Shown here one piece after another: positions 1-7,930 of a DNA stretch of 64,000 nt (position 1 is the first letter of the stretch; every line of letters begins with the position of its first letter). The stretch lies in assembly GCA_963643175.1 (NCBI GenBank), contig CAVIJF010000002.1, positions 90,698 to 154,697 of the forward strand, given 5' to 3'. The translations under genes were made by a program, and so were the position numbers. The notes below the pieces were generated by a model. The model made no database searches and was not told the DNA's origin. It saw only the letters and a list, made by a program, of their open reading frames with translations. The stretch is from CAMEON01 sp963643175. Lineage in GTDB: Bacteria; Bacillota; Clostridia; Oscillospirales; CAG-272.

Positions 1-581
1 AGTCGCGCCGGTGCTATGAGGTGTGCCGCAGGCACGGAAAGCCGGTCATTGTCATGGAACCGGTAAAGGGAGGAACGCTGGTCAACCTGCCGGAGGACGC
101 ACGCGCCGTGCTGGACGGCTTGCACGGCGGCAGTCCCGCCAGCTATGCCATCCGCTTTGCGGCAGGCTTTGAGGGTATTTTCATGGTGCTCTCGGGCATG
201 AGCAATCTGGAGCAGATGCAGGACAACCTGGCCTACATGGCGGAGTTCACGCCTCTGAACAAAGCCGAGCGTGAGGCGGTCTCCAAGGTCTGCGCCATCC
301 TGCGTGCCCAGCATATGATTCCCTGCACGGCGTGCCGCTACTGCACGGACGGATGCCCCATGCATATCGCCATCCCCGACCTGTTCGCCTGTATGAACGC
401 CAAGCAGATTTACCACGACTGGAACGCGGATTATTACTATGAGGATGTCTATACCAAGCGGAACGGCAAGGCGTCCGACTGCATCGCCTGCGGGAAATGC
501 GAGCACAGCTGTCCCCAACACCTGCCCATCCGGCAGCTGCTCCGGGATGTGGCGGCGGAATTCGAAAAGCAGGCGGACTGA
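1..581 (+). CDS. Aldo/keto reductase with C-terminal 4Fe-4S ferredoxin domain (5' end outside window)
   Basis: The reading frame is already open at base 3, so the gene starts left of the window and only the last ~193 residues are seen. The MEPVKGG motif is typical of the TIM-barrel aldo/keto reductase family. The C-terminus carries two cysteine clusters, CTACRYCTDGCP and CIACGKCEHSC, expected to hold two [4Fe-4S] clusters. Such fusions occur in anaerobes and probably reduce or oxidise small carbonyl compounds with NAD(P)H and an Fe-S relay; the substrate cannot be read from sequence. It lies 41 bp before the S-component gene and may be co-transcribed with it. Confidence 0.88.
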   Translation, partial: SRRCYEVCRRHGKPVIVMEPVKGGTLVNLPEDARAVLDGLHGGSPASYAIRFAAGFEGIFMVLSGMSNLEQMQDNLAYMAEFTPLNKAEREAVSKVCAILRAQHMIPCTACRYCTDGCPMHIAIPDLFACMNAKQIYHDWNADYYYEDVYTKRNGKASDCIACGKCEHSCPQHLPIRQLLRDVAAEFEKQAD

Positions 582-622
582 TGCCTGCGCACAGCACATA
601 CGGAAAGGAACGGTGTATTCCC

Positions 623-1210
623 ATGATTGAAGCAATTCTGACAAGAGCAAACGCGACCCGCAAAACGCGGATTACAGTCCGGACTCTGACAGCCCTGACG
701 GTGGTTATCCTTGCGGTGGTTCTGCCGCAGCTGGTGCATCTTGCTGCCGGAGCGGCAGGCGGCGTTACGTGGCTGCCGATGTACCTGCCTGTTCTGCTGG
801 GCGGCTGCCTGCTCGGTGCACGCTGGGGCTTTGCCGCCGGCATTGCCTCGCCGGTCATCAGCTTCCTCCTGACCTCCCTGACCGGGAACGCTATGCCCGC
901 CGCCGCCCGCTTGCCCTTCATGGCGGCGGAGCTGGCGCTCATGGCACTGGTAACGGGGCTGTTTTCCGGTGCGATCGTAAAGCGGGCATGGGTGGCATTC
1001 CCCGCCGTCCTGCTGGCGCAGGTGTCCGGTCGGGCGTTCTTCCTGCTGCTGGTGACGCTGTTTCAGAACGTGACGCCCTTCACGCCTGCCGTAATCTGGG
1101 GGCAGATTCAGACCGGATTATACGGGCTTGCTCTGCAGGCAGTGTTGGTTCCGCTGACTGTCATCGGTCTGCGGCGGCTGGTAAACGCCGGGGACAGCGA
1201 CCGTGACTGA
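623..1210 (+). CDS. Membrane protein resembling an ECF transporter S component
   Basis: A protein of 195 residues with about five or six hydrophobic segments, rich in Gly/Ala, of the size and pattern of substrate-binding S components of energy-coupling factor transporters. The ATG at 623 is preferred because GGAAAGGAA lies just upstream; a longer frame back to 497 would overlap the reductase and add a non-hydrophobic leader. Its stop overlaps the GTG of the DUF1893 gene (GTGACTGA), suggesting translational coupling. No ECF ATPase or T component is in the window, so it would share a module encoded elsewhere. The ligand is unknown. Confidence 0.62.
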   Translation: MIEAILTRANATRKTRITVRTLTALTVVILAVVLPQLVHLAAGAAGGVTWLPMYLPVLLGGCLLGARWGFAAGIASPVISFLLTSLTGNAMPAAARLPFMAAELALMALVTGLFSGAIVKRAWVAFPAVLLAQVSGRAFFLLLVTLFQNVTPFTPAVIWGQIQTGLYGLALQAVLVPLTVIGLRRLVNAGDSDRD

Positions 1211-1622
1211 CCTCGAACGCGCGGTACAGCATCTCCCCGGGCACAGCATCGCGCTGTGCCGGGGGGAGGAGATTCTGACTGATGATGCGCGCGGCATCGC
1301 TCCCATGATGAACCTGTCAGCGGCGGGGCGCGACCTGCACGGCTTTTCGGTTGCGGATCTGGTGGTCGGCAGGGCGGCGGCTCTGCTGTTTGTCCGGGCA
1401 GGGATTGCCTCGGTGTATGCCGCCACGCTGTCACGCGGCGGCATGAATGTGCTGAGAGCGCACGGGATTCCGGTGGAGTACGATGTTCTGACCGACAGCA
1501 TCCGTAACCGCACCGGTACCGGCATCTGCCCCATGGAGCAGGCGGTTGCCGGTACCGACGACCCGGAAACCGCTTACCGCCTGATTGGGGAGCGTCTCGC
1601 CGCTCTGCGTGCCGGGAAGTAA
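1203..1622 (+). CDS. DUF1893 family protein (cytidine-deaminase-like fold)
   Basis: A protein of 139 residues beginning at a GTG that overlaps the stop of the preceding S-component-like gene. The GKG-free core with GFSVADLVVGRAAALL, the C-terminal CPMEQ segment and the length match DUF1893, structurally related to deaminases but of unknown function. Cys in CPMEQAV may be the conserved family residue. The tight overlap suggests a function linked to whatever the membrane protein imports, possibly with the upstream reductase, but this is context inference only. Confidence 0.72.
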   Translation: MTDLERAVQHLPGHSIALCRGEEILTDDARGIAPMMNLSAAGRDLHGFSVADLVVGRAAALLFVRAGIASVYAATLSRGGMNVLRAHGIPVEYDVLTDSIRNRTGTGICPMEQAVAGTDDPETAYRLIGERLAALRAGK

Positions 1623-1670
1623 AGGCAGCTGACACACAACACAAATATGTCTAATCTGAAGGAAGACTGT

Positions 1671-2933
1671 ATGGAAACACGGATAAAACGGGGCGGCACG
1701 GTGCTGTTCTTGCTCTGCTGGATCGCCTATACGACATCCTATGTAACACGACTCAATTATTCGACCGCCATGTCAACCATGATTGCGGAAGGGCTTTTCG
1801 GCAAGACCTTCGGCGGTTATCTCGGCACGGGCTTTTTTGCCTGCTACGGCATAGGACAGCTTGTGAACGGCTTCCTCGGCGACAGAATCCGACCGAAGTA
1901 TATGATCGGTATCGGCATCACAGCCTCCGGTATCATGAACCTTCTCATGGCTGTACTCACAAACAGATACGCGCTGTTGGGGGTGTGGTGTATCAACGGG
2001 TATTGCTGTTCCATGCTCTGGGCGCCTGTTATACGCTGTTTTTCCGAATACATGGTTGCGGAAAAGCGCAGCAAAGCCGGAATTTCCGTCTCGTCCACGA
2101 TACCGGTCGGCGGCATTATATCGTATCTCCTGAGCAGCCTGATTCTCGGTACATCGGGCAGTTACCGTATGCTCTTTGCCGTCAGCGGATGCATCGGCAT
2201 TGCCGTCGGTGCGATCTGGGTGTGCGGTATGAATTCAATCAGGGCGTATTTGGAAGAGGTGCAGCCCCTCGTTGCCGCCGAAAACGGTGTCGCGTCCGAT
2301 TCCGGTACCCCGACACGCAAGGATACCCGCCCGTTTTTCGTGCTTCTTGCGGCAACGGGCGCACTGCTTGCGACGGTGTGCGTTTTCTTCAACGGGGCAC
2401 TCAAGGACGGCGTTACACTCTGGATTCCCACGCTGCTTTCCGACGGCTTCGGCGTCTCGCCCTCTGTCGCCTCGCTCGTCATGACGCTTCTTCCGATTGT
2501 CAACCTCGCGGGGGCATATGTCGCGCGGTATCTTGACAGGCGCTTCTTCCGGAACGAAATGACGACTGCATGCTGTATGTTCGGCTTGTCGTTTGTGGCG
2601 GTGTCCCTGCTGTATCTCGCGGGCAGTCTGTCCGTCGTGCTCGCCGCGTTCTTTGTCGCGGTGTGCACCTCGTCCATGCTGGGCGCAAACAGTATGCTCC
2701 TGACGTTCATACCGCTGTCGTACAGCAAGGTCGGTCGTTCATCGTCCGTCACCGGCTTCTTTGACGCCTGCTCCTATCTTGCTTCTGCCGCCGTAAGCCC
2801 GGCGATTGCGCTTGTTTCCGAAAAGTACGGCTGGGACATCACGGTTCTGTCCTGGTGCGGTGTCGCGCTTGCCGGCACCCTGTTCGCCGGGGTCGGCATT
2901 CCGCTCTGGAAAAAGGGCAGGGAGAAAATATAG
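1671..2933 (+). CDS. Major facilitator superfamily transporter
   Basis: A protein of 420 residues with about twelve hydrophobic segments and the MFS loop 2-3 signature in the NGFLGDRIRPKY region. N-terminal TRLNYSTAM is reminiscent of organophosphate:phosphate antiporters and sugar-phosphate sensors (UhpT/GlpT group). ATG 1671 is chosen because GAAGGAAG ends about six bases upstream, while the in-frame ATG at 1647 has no ribosome site. Substrate specificity cannot be assigned. It follows the DUF1893 gene by 48 bp on the same strand. Confidence 0.85.
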   Translation: METRIKRGGTVLFLLCWIAYTTSYVTRLNYSTAMSTMIAEGLFGKTFGGYLGTGFFACYGIGQLVNGFLGDRIRPKYMIGIGITASGIMNLLMAVLTNRYALLGVWCINGYCCSMLWAPVIRCFSEYMVAEKRSKAGISVSSTIPVGGIISYLLSSLILGTSGSYRMLFAVSGCIGIAVGAIWVCGMNSIRAYLEEVQPLVAAENGVASDSGTPTRKDTRPFFVLLAATGALLATVCVFFNGALKDGVTLWIPTLLSDGFGVSPSVASLVMTLLPIVNLAGAYVARYLDRRFFRNEMTTACCMFGLSFVAVSLLYLAGSLSVVLAAFFVAVCTSSMLGANSMLLTFIPLSYSKVGRSSSVTGFFDACSYLASAAVSPAIALVSEKYGWDITVLSWCGVALAGTLFAGVGIPLWKKGREKI

Positions 2934-3062
2934 GGAAGCGTTGCCGGGCAAAACAGTGATTCCACAGGAAGCGCCGGACGAAGCGGCGGTTCCGTATGTA
3001 CGACCGGACTGATGCCGCAAAAAAAGCAGAGGGTGCCGCATGGATTTTATATACTCTGTTGC

Positions 3063-3091
3063 TTGCCAATGCGCGCCCGATGTGCTATAAT
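3063..3091 (+). promoter_or_regulatory. Sigma-A promoter of the decayed serine dehydratase
   Basis: TTGCCA (3063-3068), 17-bp spacer, TATAAT (3086-3091) preceded by TGC, an extended -10. It sits 52 bp before the ATG at 3144, so the promoter is intact although the gene is broken. Confidence 0.75.
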
Positions 3092-3143
3092 ACCCGCAGA
3101 CGAAAAGAAGAATCTTTCTGCGGAAGCGAGGTGCAAGCCGGTC

Positions 3144-3739
3144 ATGAAATCACTGCGGGAACTGTACCGCATCGGACGGGGACCGACCAGTTCCCATACA
3201 ATCGGCCCCCAGCGGGTGGCGGAATACGCAATCGGAACTTACGGAGCACGCCGGTTCCGTGTTGAACTGTCCGGTTCCTTGGCGATGACCGGAACGGGAC
3301 ACGGAACCGAATCGTGAACGTGGTCAAGCAGAACGCCTCAATCAGCGGGGCGGAATGCGGGTGTCAGGCGGAGGCCGGCGTGGCGTGTGCCATGGCGGCG
3401 GCGGGACTGGCGCAGATATACAACCTTGATACGGAAGGCATCGAATGCGCGGCGGAAATCGCACTGGAGCACAATCTGGGGCGTACCTGCGACCCGGTGC
3501 TGGGACTTGTGCAGATTCCCTGCATTGAGCGAAACGCCATGGCGAGCATCAAGGCGATCAATGCGGTCATGCTGGCAAAGTCGCTGGAGAGCATGCATAA
3601 GGTGTCCTTTGACCAGATTGTGGAGGTTATGTACGAAACCGGGAAGGATCTTGCCGCCGGGTACCGGGAGACTTCCACCGGCGGTTTGGCGCGGATATAC
3701 GGGGAAGCGTGGCGGACACAGGAAAGGAAGGCAGACTGA
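3144..3739 (+). pseudogene. L-serine dehydratase remnant: beta N-terminus joined to alpha C-terminus
   Basis: ATG 3144 opens MKSLRELYRIGRGPTSSHT, the start of the beta domain of iron-sulfur L-serine dehydratase, and runs to GTGHGTES at 3317. From 3314, in another frame, the sequence resumes at ISGAECGCQAEAG and continues to GLARIYGEAW, the C-terminal part of the alpha domain. Most of both domains is missing and the junction is out of frame, so no working enzyme can be made. Known L-serine dehydratase converts serine to pyruvate and ammonia with a 4Fe-4S cluster. The promoter and ribosome site remain, pointing to a fairly recent internal deletion or an assembly collapse. Confidence 0.85.
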
Positions 3740-3741
3740 AG

Positions 3742-4410
3742 ATGGACGTAACAGAATTGAGCGGAGCCGCCCTCGGCGGTCTTTTGTTCCTGCCCGCCTG
3801 CGTGGATGCGGATACGCCGCTGCTCGTGTACCTGCACGGGGCAGGGGAACGCGGCACGCGGACAGAGCATATGTGCCGCCACGGCATCCCGCGCCTGATT
3901 GTGCGGGAGGGCTGGGAGATACCGGCTGTTGTGCTGTGCCCGCAGTGCCCGGCGGAGTATGTCTGGGACAATGTGGTGCGCGAGGTCAAAGCCGTGATTG
4001 ACGGAACAGTACGACGCTTTGCCGTGCGCCCCGACCGCATTTCGCTGACCGGGAGCAGTATGGGCGGCTTTGGCGCGTGGGAGATGGGCATGACCTATAC
4101 GGGATTCTTTTCCGCCTTGGCGCCGATAGCCGGCGGCGGGCGTTCCTTCCGGGCGTCCAATCTGCGCACGACACCCATCCGCGCCTATCACGGGGCGGCG
4201 GACGAGTTGGTGCCGGCGGTATACTCCACGCTGATGACGGATGCCGTCCGCGCGTGCGGCGGCAATGCGGAGCTGACGCTTCTGTCCGGCATGGGGCACA
4301 ATGAGGGAATCGAGTACGCCTATGAACACACAGGTGTGACGGACTGGCTGATTTCCATGCGACGGACGGAGTATACGCCCGTTCCGGAATTTCTGAGCGA
4401 ATATTTTTAA
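3742..4410 (+). CDS. Alpha/beta hydrolase, esterase/prolyl-oligopeptidase type
   Basis: A 222-residue single-domain hydrolase. It has YLHGAGERG for the oxyanion region, nucleophile elbow GSSMGG (Ser about residue 105), a GAADELVP segment supplying the acid, and GMGHNEG supplying the histidine, so the triad looks complete. GGAAAGGAAGG just before ATG 3742 sets the start; it begins three bases after the serine dehydratase remnant ends. No signal peptide, so probably a cytoplasmic esterase or acyl-peptide hydrolase. The stop TAA overlaps the first bases of a palindromic repeat. Confidence 0.8.
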   Translation: MDVTELSGAALGGLLFLPACVDADTPLLVYLHGAGERGTRTEHMCRHGIPRLIVREGWEIPAVVLCPQCPAEYVWDNVVREVKAVIDGTVRRFAVRPDRISLTGSSMGGFGAWEMGMTYTGFFSALAPIAGGGRSFRASNLRTTPIRAYHGAADELVPAVYSTLMTDAVRACGGNAELTLLSGMGHNEGIEYAYEHTGVTDWLISMRRTEYTPVPEFLSEYF

Positions 4411-4457
4411 GGTTTCACCGCGCAATTGCACCATCGGAATTGTGCGGTGAAACCTTT
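4409..4457 (+). repeat. Short MITE-like palindrome, family B minimal copy
   Basis: A 49-bp near-perfect inverted repeat: AAGGTTTCACCGCGCAATT, a short loop, then its complement ending in GAAACCTT. It overlaps the stop codon of the hydrolase gene. The right half reappears at 51722-51757 with few changes, where it ends a longer element. It could serve as a terminator hairpin but has no T-run of its own. Confidence 0.75.
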
Positions 4458-4476
4458 AGGAATCGCCGATTTATTC
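4455..4476 (-). repeat. Dispersed AATAAATCAGCG-type repeat, family A copy
   Basis: Read on the minus strand it is GCTGAATAAATCGGCGATTCC, a variant of the repeat found at 21164, 38974, 49721, 51767 and other sites in this window. Here it directly abuts the family B palindrome. Confidence 0.55.
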
Positions 4477-4503
4477 AGCAAAGGACGCAGAGGAGGGGAC
4501 GGT

Positions 4504-4990
4504 ATGCTGGAGAAAATGGCGTGGAAGCTGACGGAAAAGCAGGCGTGGGAGCCGGACAGCTGGATGGAAAAAGCATGACAGGAAAGTCCCGCTTCCGACG
4601 GGTGTACGCCTGCGTGCGGATGAAGCGTACCGGGATGACGGCAGGGTCTGCCACTGGATGGACATGTACGAGACGGAGGATGGCGGAGCGACAGCCCCGG
4701 TGCTGGTCAATTTTCATGGCGGCGGATTTCTGCTCGGAAAAAAGCAGGTCAAACGCCTGTTCTGCGCGGATATGTGCCTGCGGGGGTCGCTGTGCTGTGC
4801 CCGGAGTATCCGTTGGCACCGGATGCCGGCATCGTTCCCGCCTGTGCAGATCACCTCGATGCAGCGTATGGCAGGTGCCTTTTCGGTCAGGAAAACCTGC
4901 TATTTCGCGGTGCACTTCACTGTATGGCGTCGGCGCCGGAAATATGACAGGAACGCGAAAAAACCGCCCTCGGCGGGCGGCTTCCGGTAA
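4504..4990 (+). pseudogene. Frameshifted, truncated alpha/beta hydrolase (hormone-sensitive-lipase type esterase)
   Basis: The frame from ATG 4504 (MLEKMAWKLTEKQAWEPD) stops near 4580. The next frame continues the protein with VPLPTGVRLRADEAYRDD and NFHGGGFLLGKK, where HGGG is the oxyanion-hole motif of the HSL/GDXG family. After about 4770 the protein continues in a third frame as VLCPEYPLAPDAG. No nucleophile-serine elbow follows before the sequence degenerates, so at least two frameshifts and a 3' truncation are present. The gene probably encoded an acetyl-esterase used on acylated sugars or lipids. Confidence 0.75.
4958..4983 (-). terminator. Rho-independent terminator of the hom operon
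   Basis: On the minus strand: CCGCCC, short loop, GGGCGG, then TTTTTT. It lies about 80 bp beyond the stop of the 5061-5885 gene. Confidence 0.75.
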
Positions 4991-5060
4991 GCGGTTTCGA
5001 ACGTGTTTGCAAACATTACCCGGCAGGACTGCCATAAATCGGCAATCCCCCGAAGCACAG

Positions 5061-5885
5061 TCACGGTTCCGGTTTCACGGTTTCGGTAGCCGGAACTGTC
5101 TCGTCATCCGAGGGGCGGATTTCCTCATAGCGGATCAGCTCCCGGACGTAGACCCACTGCTCCGGATAGTCGGTTTGGTAGAAACGGATGGCACGCTCGC
5201 TGTGGGAAACAATCCGGCGCACATTGCGCTCATCCAGCTGACGGCACAGATCCGCGGCGAAGGCAAGCACGGCGGTGCGGTTGTCCGTCGCGTCGGGGGC
5301 GTATCTGGCGGAAAAGGCGGCGTTGTCGGAGATTGTGTTCTGCAGGATTTCGAATTCCTTTCCGTCGGTCATGGTGAACGTGACCGAAAGCCCCTTGTCA
5401 CTGTCGCAATCCACGCGGCACTGCGACACATCGTCCCACGTGTAGACGGCGGTCTGCCGGAAGAAACAGACCGAGATGCCGTTCTCCGATACCATTCGGT
5501 AGGTATTGACCGACACCGCGCCGCAGAGCAGCAGCAGTGCCAGCAGAATCACGGAGAGCAGGTTGGCGAAGCGGCGGGTGCCGAGGATGCCGCGCCGGGT
5601 GCTCTTTACCGCGCCGAGCGGCTTCTGTCGGTCGTAGTCCTCCTGAGAGGGCAGGTACTGGAGCACCAGAACGCACTCAAGCAGGACAAACGCCGCAATG
5701 ATGCAGGGTACCTGCGCCGACATGACGGCATAGGCGGGAGTGTCCCCGCTCCGTGCCTCAATGACGGATGCCGTAATCCGTCCGACCGCGAAAATATACA
5801 GCGCCATCAGCGCAAGGATGAGCACCGTACCGATAACAAGGAACAGGCAGCCGCGCCCGCCGTTGTTCTGCTTTTTCTGATTCAC
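5061..5885 (-). CDS. Membrane protein of unknown function
   Basis: A 274-residue protein with three strongly hydrophobic segments (about residues 12-34, 48-72 and 106-128), then a soluble C-terminal domain of ~145 residues starting around the AVYTWDDVS motif. I do not recognise a family. It starts at GTG 5885 with GGAGGT upstream and lies 12 bp after the homoserine dehydrogenase stop, so the two are surely co-transcribed. No catalytic motif is evident; the tryptophan-containing soluble domain resembles PH-like domains in pattern only, which is a weak guess. Confidence 0.72.
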   Translation of the reverse strand: MNQKKQNNGGRGCLFLVIGTVLILALMALYIFAVGRITASVIEARSGDTPAYAVMSAQVPCIIAAFVLLECVLVLQYLPSQEDYDRQKPLGAVKSTRRGILGTRRFANLLSVILLALLLLCGAVSVNTYRMVSENGISVCFFRQTAVYTWDDVSQCRVDCDSDKGLSVTFTMTDGKEFEILQNTISDNAAFSARYAPDATDNRTAVLAFAADLCRQLDERNVRRIVSHSERAIRFYQTDYPEQWVYVRELIRYEEIRPSDDETVPATETVKPEP

Positions 5886-5897
5886 GGGTGACCTCCG

Positions 5898-7115
5898 TCA
5901 GTCCAGCACGCGCAGGCGGCTGACCGCCGGGAAGCCTGCCGACGCCATGCGCGCCGTGACCTCCTGCTCGCTCAGTGCGGGCGTGACAAAAGACAGCCGC
6001 CCCGGCTGATACCGCACGGCTTCCGCCCCGCCGAAGTGCGCCGTAAGGCTGTCCGCCGCTTCCGCCGGCGCGTCAAACACAAGCAGATTCCGGCAGACGG
6101 AGCAGGCGAAATCCGCCACGTCCTCCGCTCCGGCATCGCTCCACAGCGGCGCGGCGGCAGGGTCGGCGTGGGTTGCCTCCATGATGTCGGACACCACCGC
6201 ACTGGCGGTCGGAAGTTTTCCCGCGCCGGGACCGTAAAACATGACCTCGCCTACCATGTCGGCGCTGACTAAAATCCCGTTGAACACGCCGCTGACTCCG
6301 GCAAGCGGGTTGCCGCCCGGCACAAAGCGCGGGGAAACCATCGCAAGGATTTTCCCGGTTCGGCTGTCGCGGCTTGCGTACCCGATCAGCTTGACCGCGC
6401 CGCCCATAGCACGCGCCAGCGCGGCGTCGTCCGCCGTCACGCGGGTGATGCCCTCACAGTGGATGCTGTCCGGGTCAATGCGCCTGCCGAACGCCATTGC
6501 CGCCAAAATGACGGTCTTGCGGGCGGCATCCAGCCCCTCGATGTCGGCGGTCGGGTCCTTCTCGGCGTAGCCCTTGTCCTGTGCGTCCCGGAGAACGTCG
6601 GCAAAGGGCGTACCCTTGGTTTCCATCTCGGTCAGAATATAGTTGGTGGTGCCGTTGAGTATGCCACTGACCGACCGGATGCGGTTCTGCGCAAGATCCT
6701 CCCGCAGGGGACGGATAATCGGAATGCCGCCGCCCACACTTGCCTCAAACAGGTAGGAGACACCGTGCGCCCGCGCCAGTGCCAGCAGTTCGGTTCCGTA
6801 GGTCGCCACCACCTGCTTATTGGAGGTCACGACGCTCTTGCCCGCTTCCAGCAGGGTTTTGGTAAAGTCGTAGGCGGGATGCGCCCCGCCCATCATTTCG
6901 GCGACCACGGAGACTTCCGGGTCGTTCAGAATGACCTGAAAATCGTGAACAATCAGATCCTGGAAGGGGCTGTCCGGGAAGTCCCGCAGGTCGAGAATGT
7001 ATTTGATTCGGATCGGTTCGCCGACCCGTGCCTCAATGAGTGCCCGGTTGTGAGTCAGCACCTCGGCAGTGCCGCTGCCGACAACGCCGAAGCCCAGAAG
7101 TGCCGCATATTTCAT
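5898..7115 (-). CDS. hom: Homoserine dehydrogenase
   Basis: A 405-residue enzyme reducing aspartate semialdehyde to homoserine with NAD(P)H, the branch point to threonine and methionine. The N-terminal Rossmann motif GFGVVGSG, the TSNKQVVA segment, the EASVGGGIPII motif and GILNGTTNYIL are hallmarks of the family. ATG 7115 with GGAAAGGA upstream is the real start; the longer frame to 7379 runs across the divergent promoter region. The C-terminal ~80 residues form an ACT-like regulatory tail, common in Firmicutes and used for threonine feedback. Its own consensus promoter faces left, back to back with that of the DUF4364 gene. Confidence 0.95.
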   Translation of the reverse strand: MKYAALLGFGVVGSGTAEVLTHNRALIEARVGEPIRIKYILDLRDFPDSPFQDLIVHDFQVILNDPEVSVVAEMMGGAHPAYDFTKTLLEAGKSVVTSNKQVVATYGTELLALARAHGVSYLFEASVGGGIPIIRPLREDLAQNRIRSVSGILNGTTNYILTEMETKGTPFADVLRDAQDKGYAEKDPTADIEGLDAARKTVILAAMAFGRRIDPDSIHCEGITRVTADDAALARAMGGAVKLIGYASRDSRTGKILAMVSPRFVPGGNPLAGVSGVFNGILVSADMVGEVMFYGPGAGKLPTASAVVSDIMEATHADPAAAPLWSDAGAEDVADFACSVCRNLLVFDAPAEAADSLTAHFGGAEAVRYQPGRLSFVTPALSEQEVTARMASAGFPAVSRLRVLD

Positions 7116-7147
7116 AGTAAATATCCTTTCCGCTTTGTATACTCCGT

Positions 7148-7176
7148 ATTGTACCACAAAAGCGGAAAAAATGCAA
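7148..7176 (-). promoter_or_regulatory. Sigma-A promoter of hom
   Basis: Minus strand TTGCAT (7176-7171), 17 bp, TACAAT (7153-7148) with TGG before the -10. Confidence 0.8.
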
Positions 7177-7197
7177 ACGGATATGCGAAAAAAAGTA

Positions 7198-7226
7198 TTG
7201 AATTTCTGAAAATAATGTGGTACAAT
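7198..7226 (+). promoter_or_regulatory. Sigma-A promoter of the DUF4364 gene
   Basis: TTGAAT (7198-7203), 17 bp, TACAAT (7221-7226) with TGG before the -10. It is divergent from the hom promoter, with 21 bp between the two -35 boxes. Confidence 0.8.
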
Positions 7227-7290
7227 GCAGGGCGAAAGCAAAGGAATCACCGGGTAAGCGGTTCCGGATGGGTCAGGAGGATACGGCAAT

Positions 7291-7845
7291 ATGGGTTCCC
7301 AGATTGGAAGCAAGGCAAACGTCAAGATATTCGTCCTCAACCTGATGACGGCGGTCGGGTATCCGCTGGATTTCACCACGCTGAACGAGGCACTGCGCCA
7401 GACCGATTTCGTGGATTATCTGGATTTCGCGGACGCCTTCCACGCCATGGAGGACGACGGTCTGTTGGCGGCATCGGGAGTCAATAGTCGCGGAGAACCG
7501 TGCTATGCCGTCACGGCAAAGGGCGCGTGCGTCGTGGAGAGTATGCGGGGGAACATCCTGCCGTCCGTGCTGGAGGACAGCGTGGTCTGCGCCATGCGCT
7601 ATCTGGATTTCAGCCGCCGGGGGGTGAAGCTGTCCTGCCGGATTGAGCCGTGCGCTGCCGGAGGGTGCCACATCCTCTGCTCCGTGACCGAGCGGGACAA
7701 GACCGTACTGTCCGTGACGCTGTGGGCGGAGGACGAGGCGACCGCCCGGCGGATGGAGAATCAGTTCCGGGCACATCCCGAAAACACCTACCGGGGCGTC
7801 CGCGCCCTGCTGACCGGCAACGTCAACTACCTGTTTGACCGCTGA
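7291..7845 (+). CDS. DUF4364 family protein
   Basis: A 184-residue protein starting at ATG 7291 after GGAGG. The start (KANVKIFVLNLMTAVGYPLDF), the central FHAMEDDGLL segment and total length match the clostridial DUF4364 family, whose N-terminus looks like a winged helix. Function is unknown; a DNA-binding role is plausible. It has its own promoter and a strong terminator, so it is monocistronic. Confidence 0.85.
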   Translation: MGSQIGSKANVKIFVLNLMTAVGYPLDFTTLNEALRQTDFVDYLDFADAFHAMEDDGLLAASGVNSRGEPCYAVTAKGACVVESMRGNILPSVLEDSVVCAMRYLDFSRRGVKLSCRIEPCAAGGCHILCSVTERDKTVLSVTLWAEDEATARRMENQFRAHPENTYRGVRALLTGNVNYLFDR

Positions 7846-7856
7846 CCGGAACATAC

Positions 7857-7903
7857 AAATCCGGCGCACCGGCTGCCTTTACGGCAGCCGGTGCGCCGGA
7901 TTT
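7857..7903. terminator. Bidirectional terminator between converging genes
   Basis: A very stable hairpin with 20-bp arms (AATCCGGCGCACCGGCTGCC and complement) flanked by A and T runs. It separates the DUF4364 gene from the converging secreted-protein gene. Confidence 0.85.
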
Positions 7904-7930
7904 ATCCATATATGCGGTACTGCGCCGTGC

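Noticed and set aside
4440..5891. 483-residue plus-strand frame
   Set aside because: Spans the esterase remnant, the minus-strand terminator and the antisense of the membrane protein; no coherent domain.
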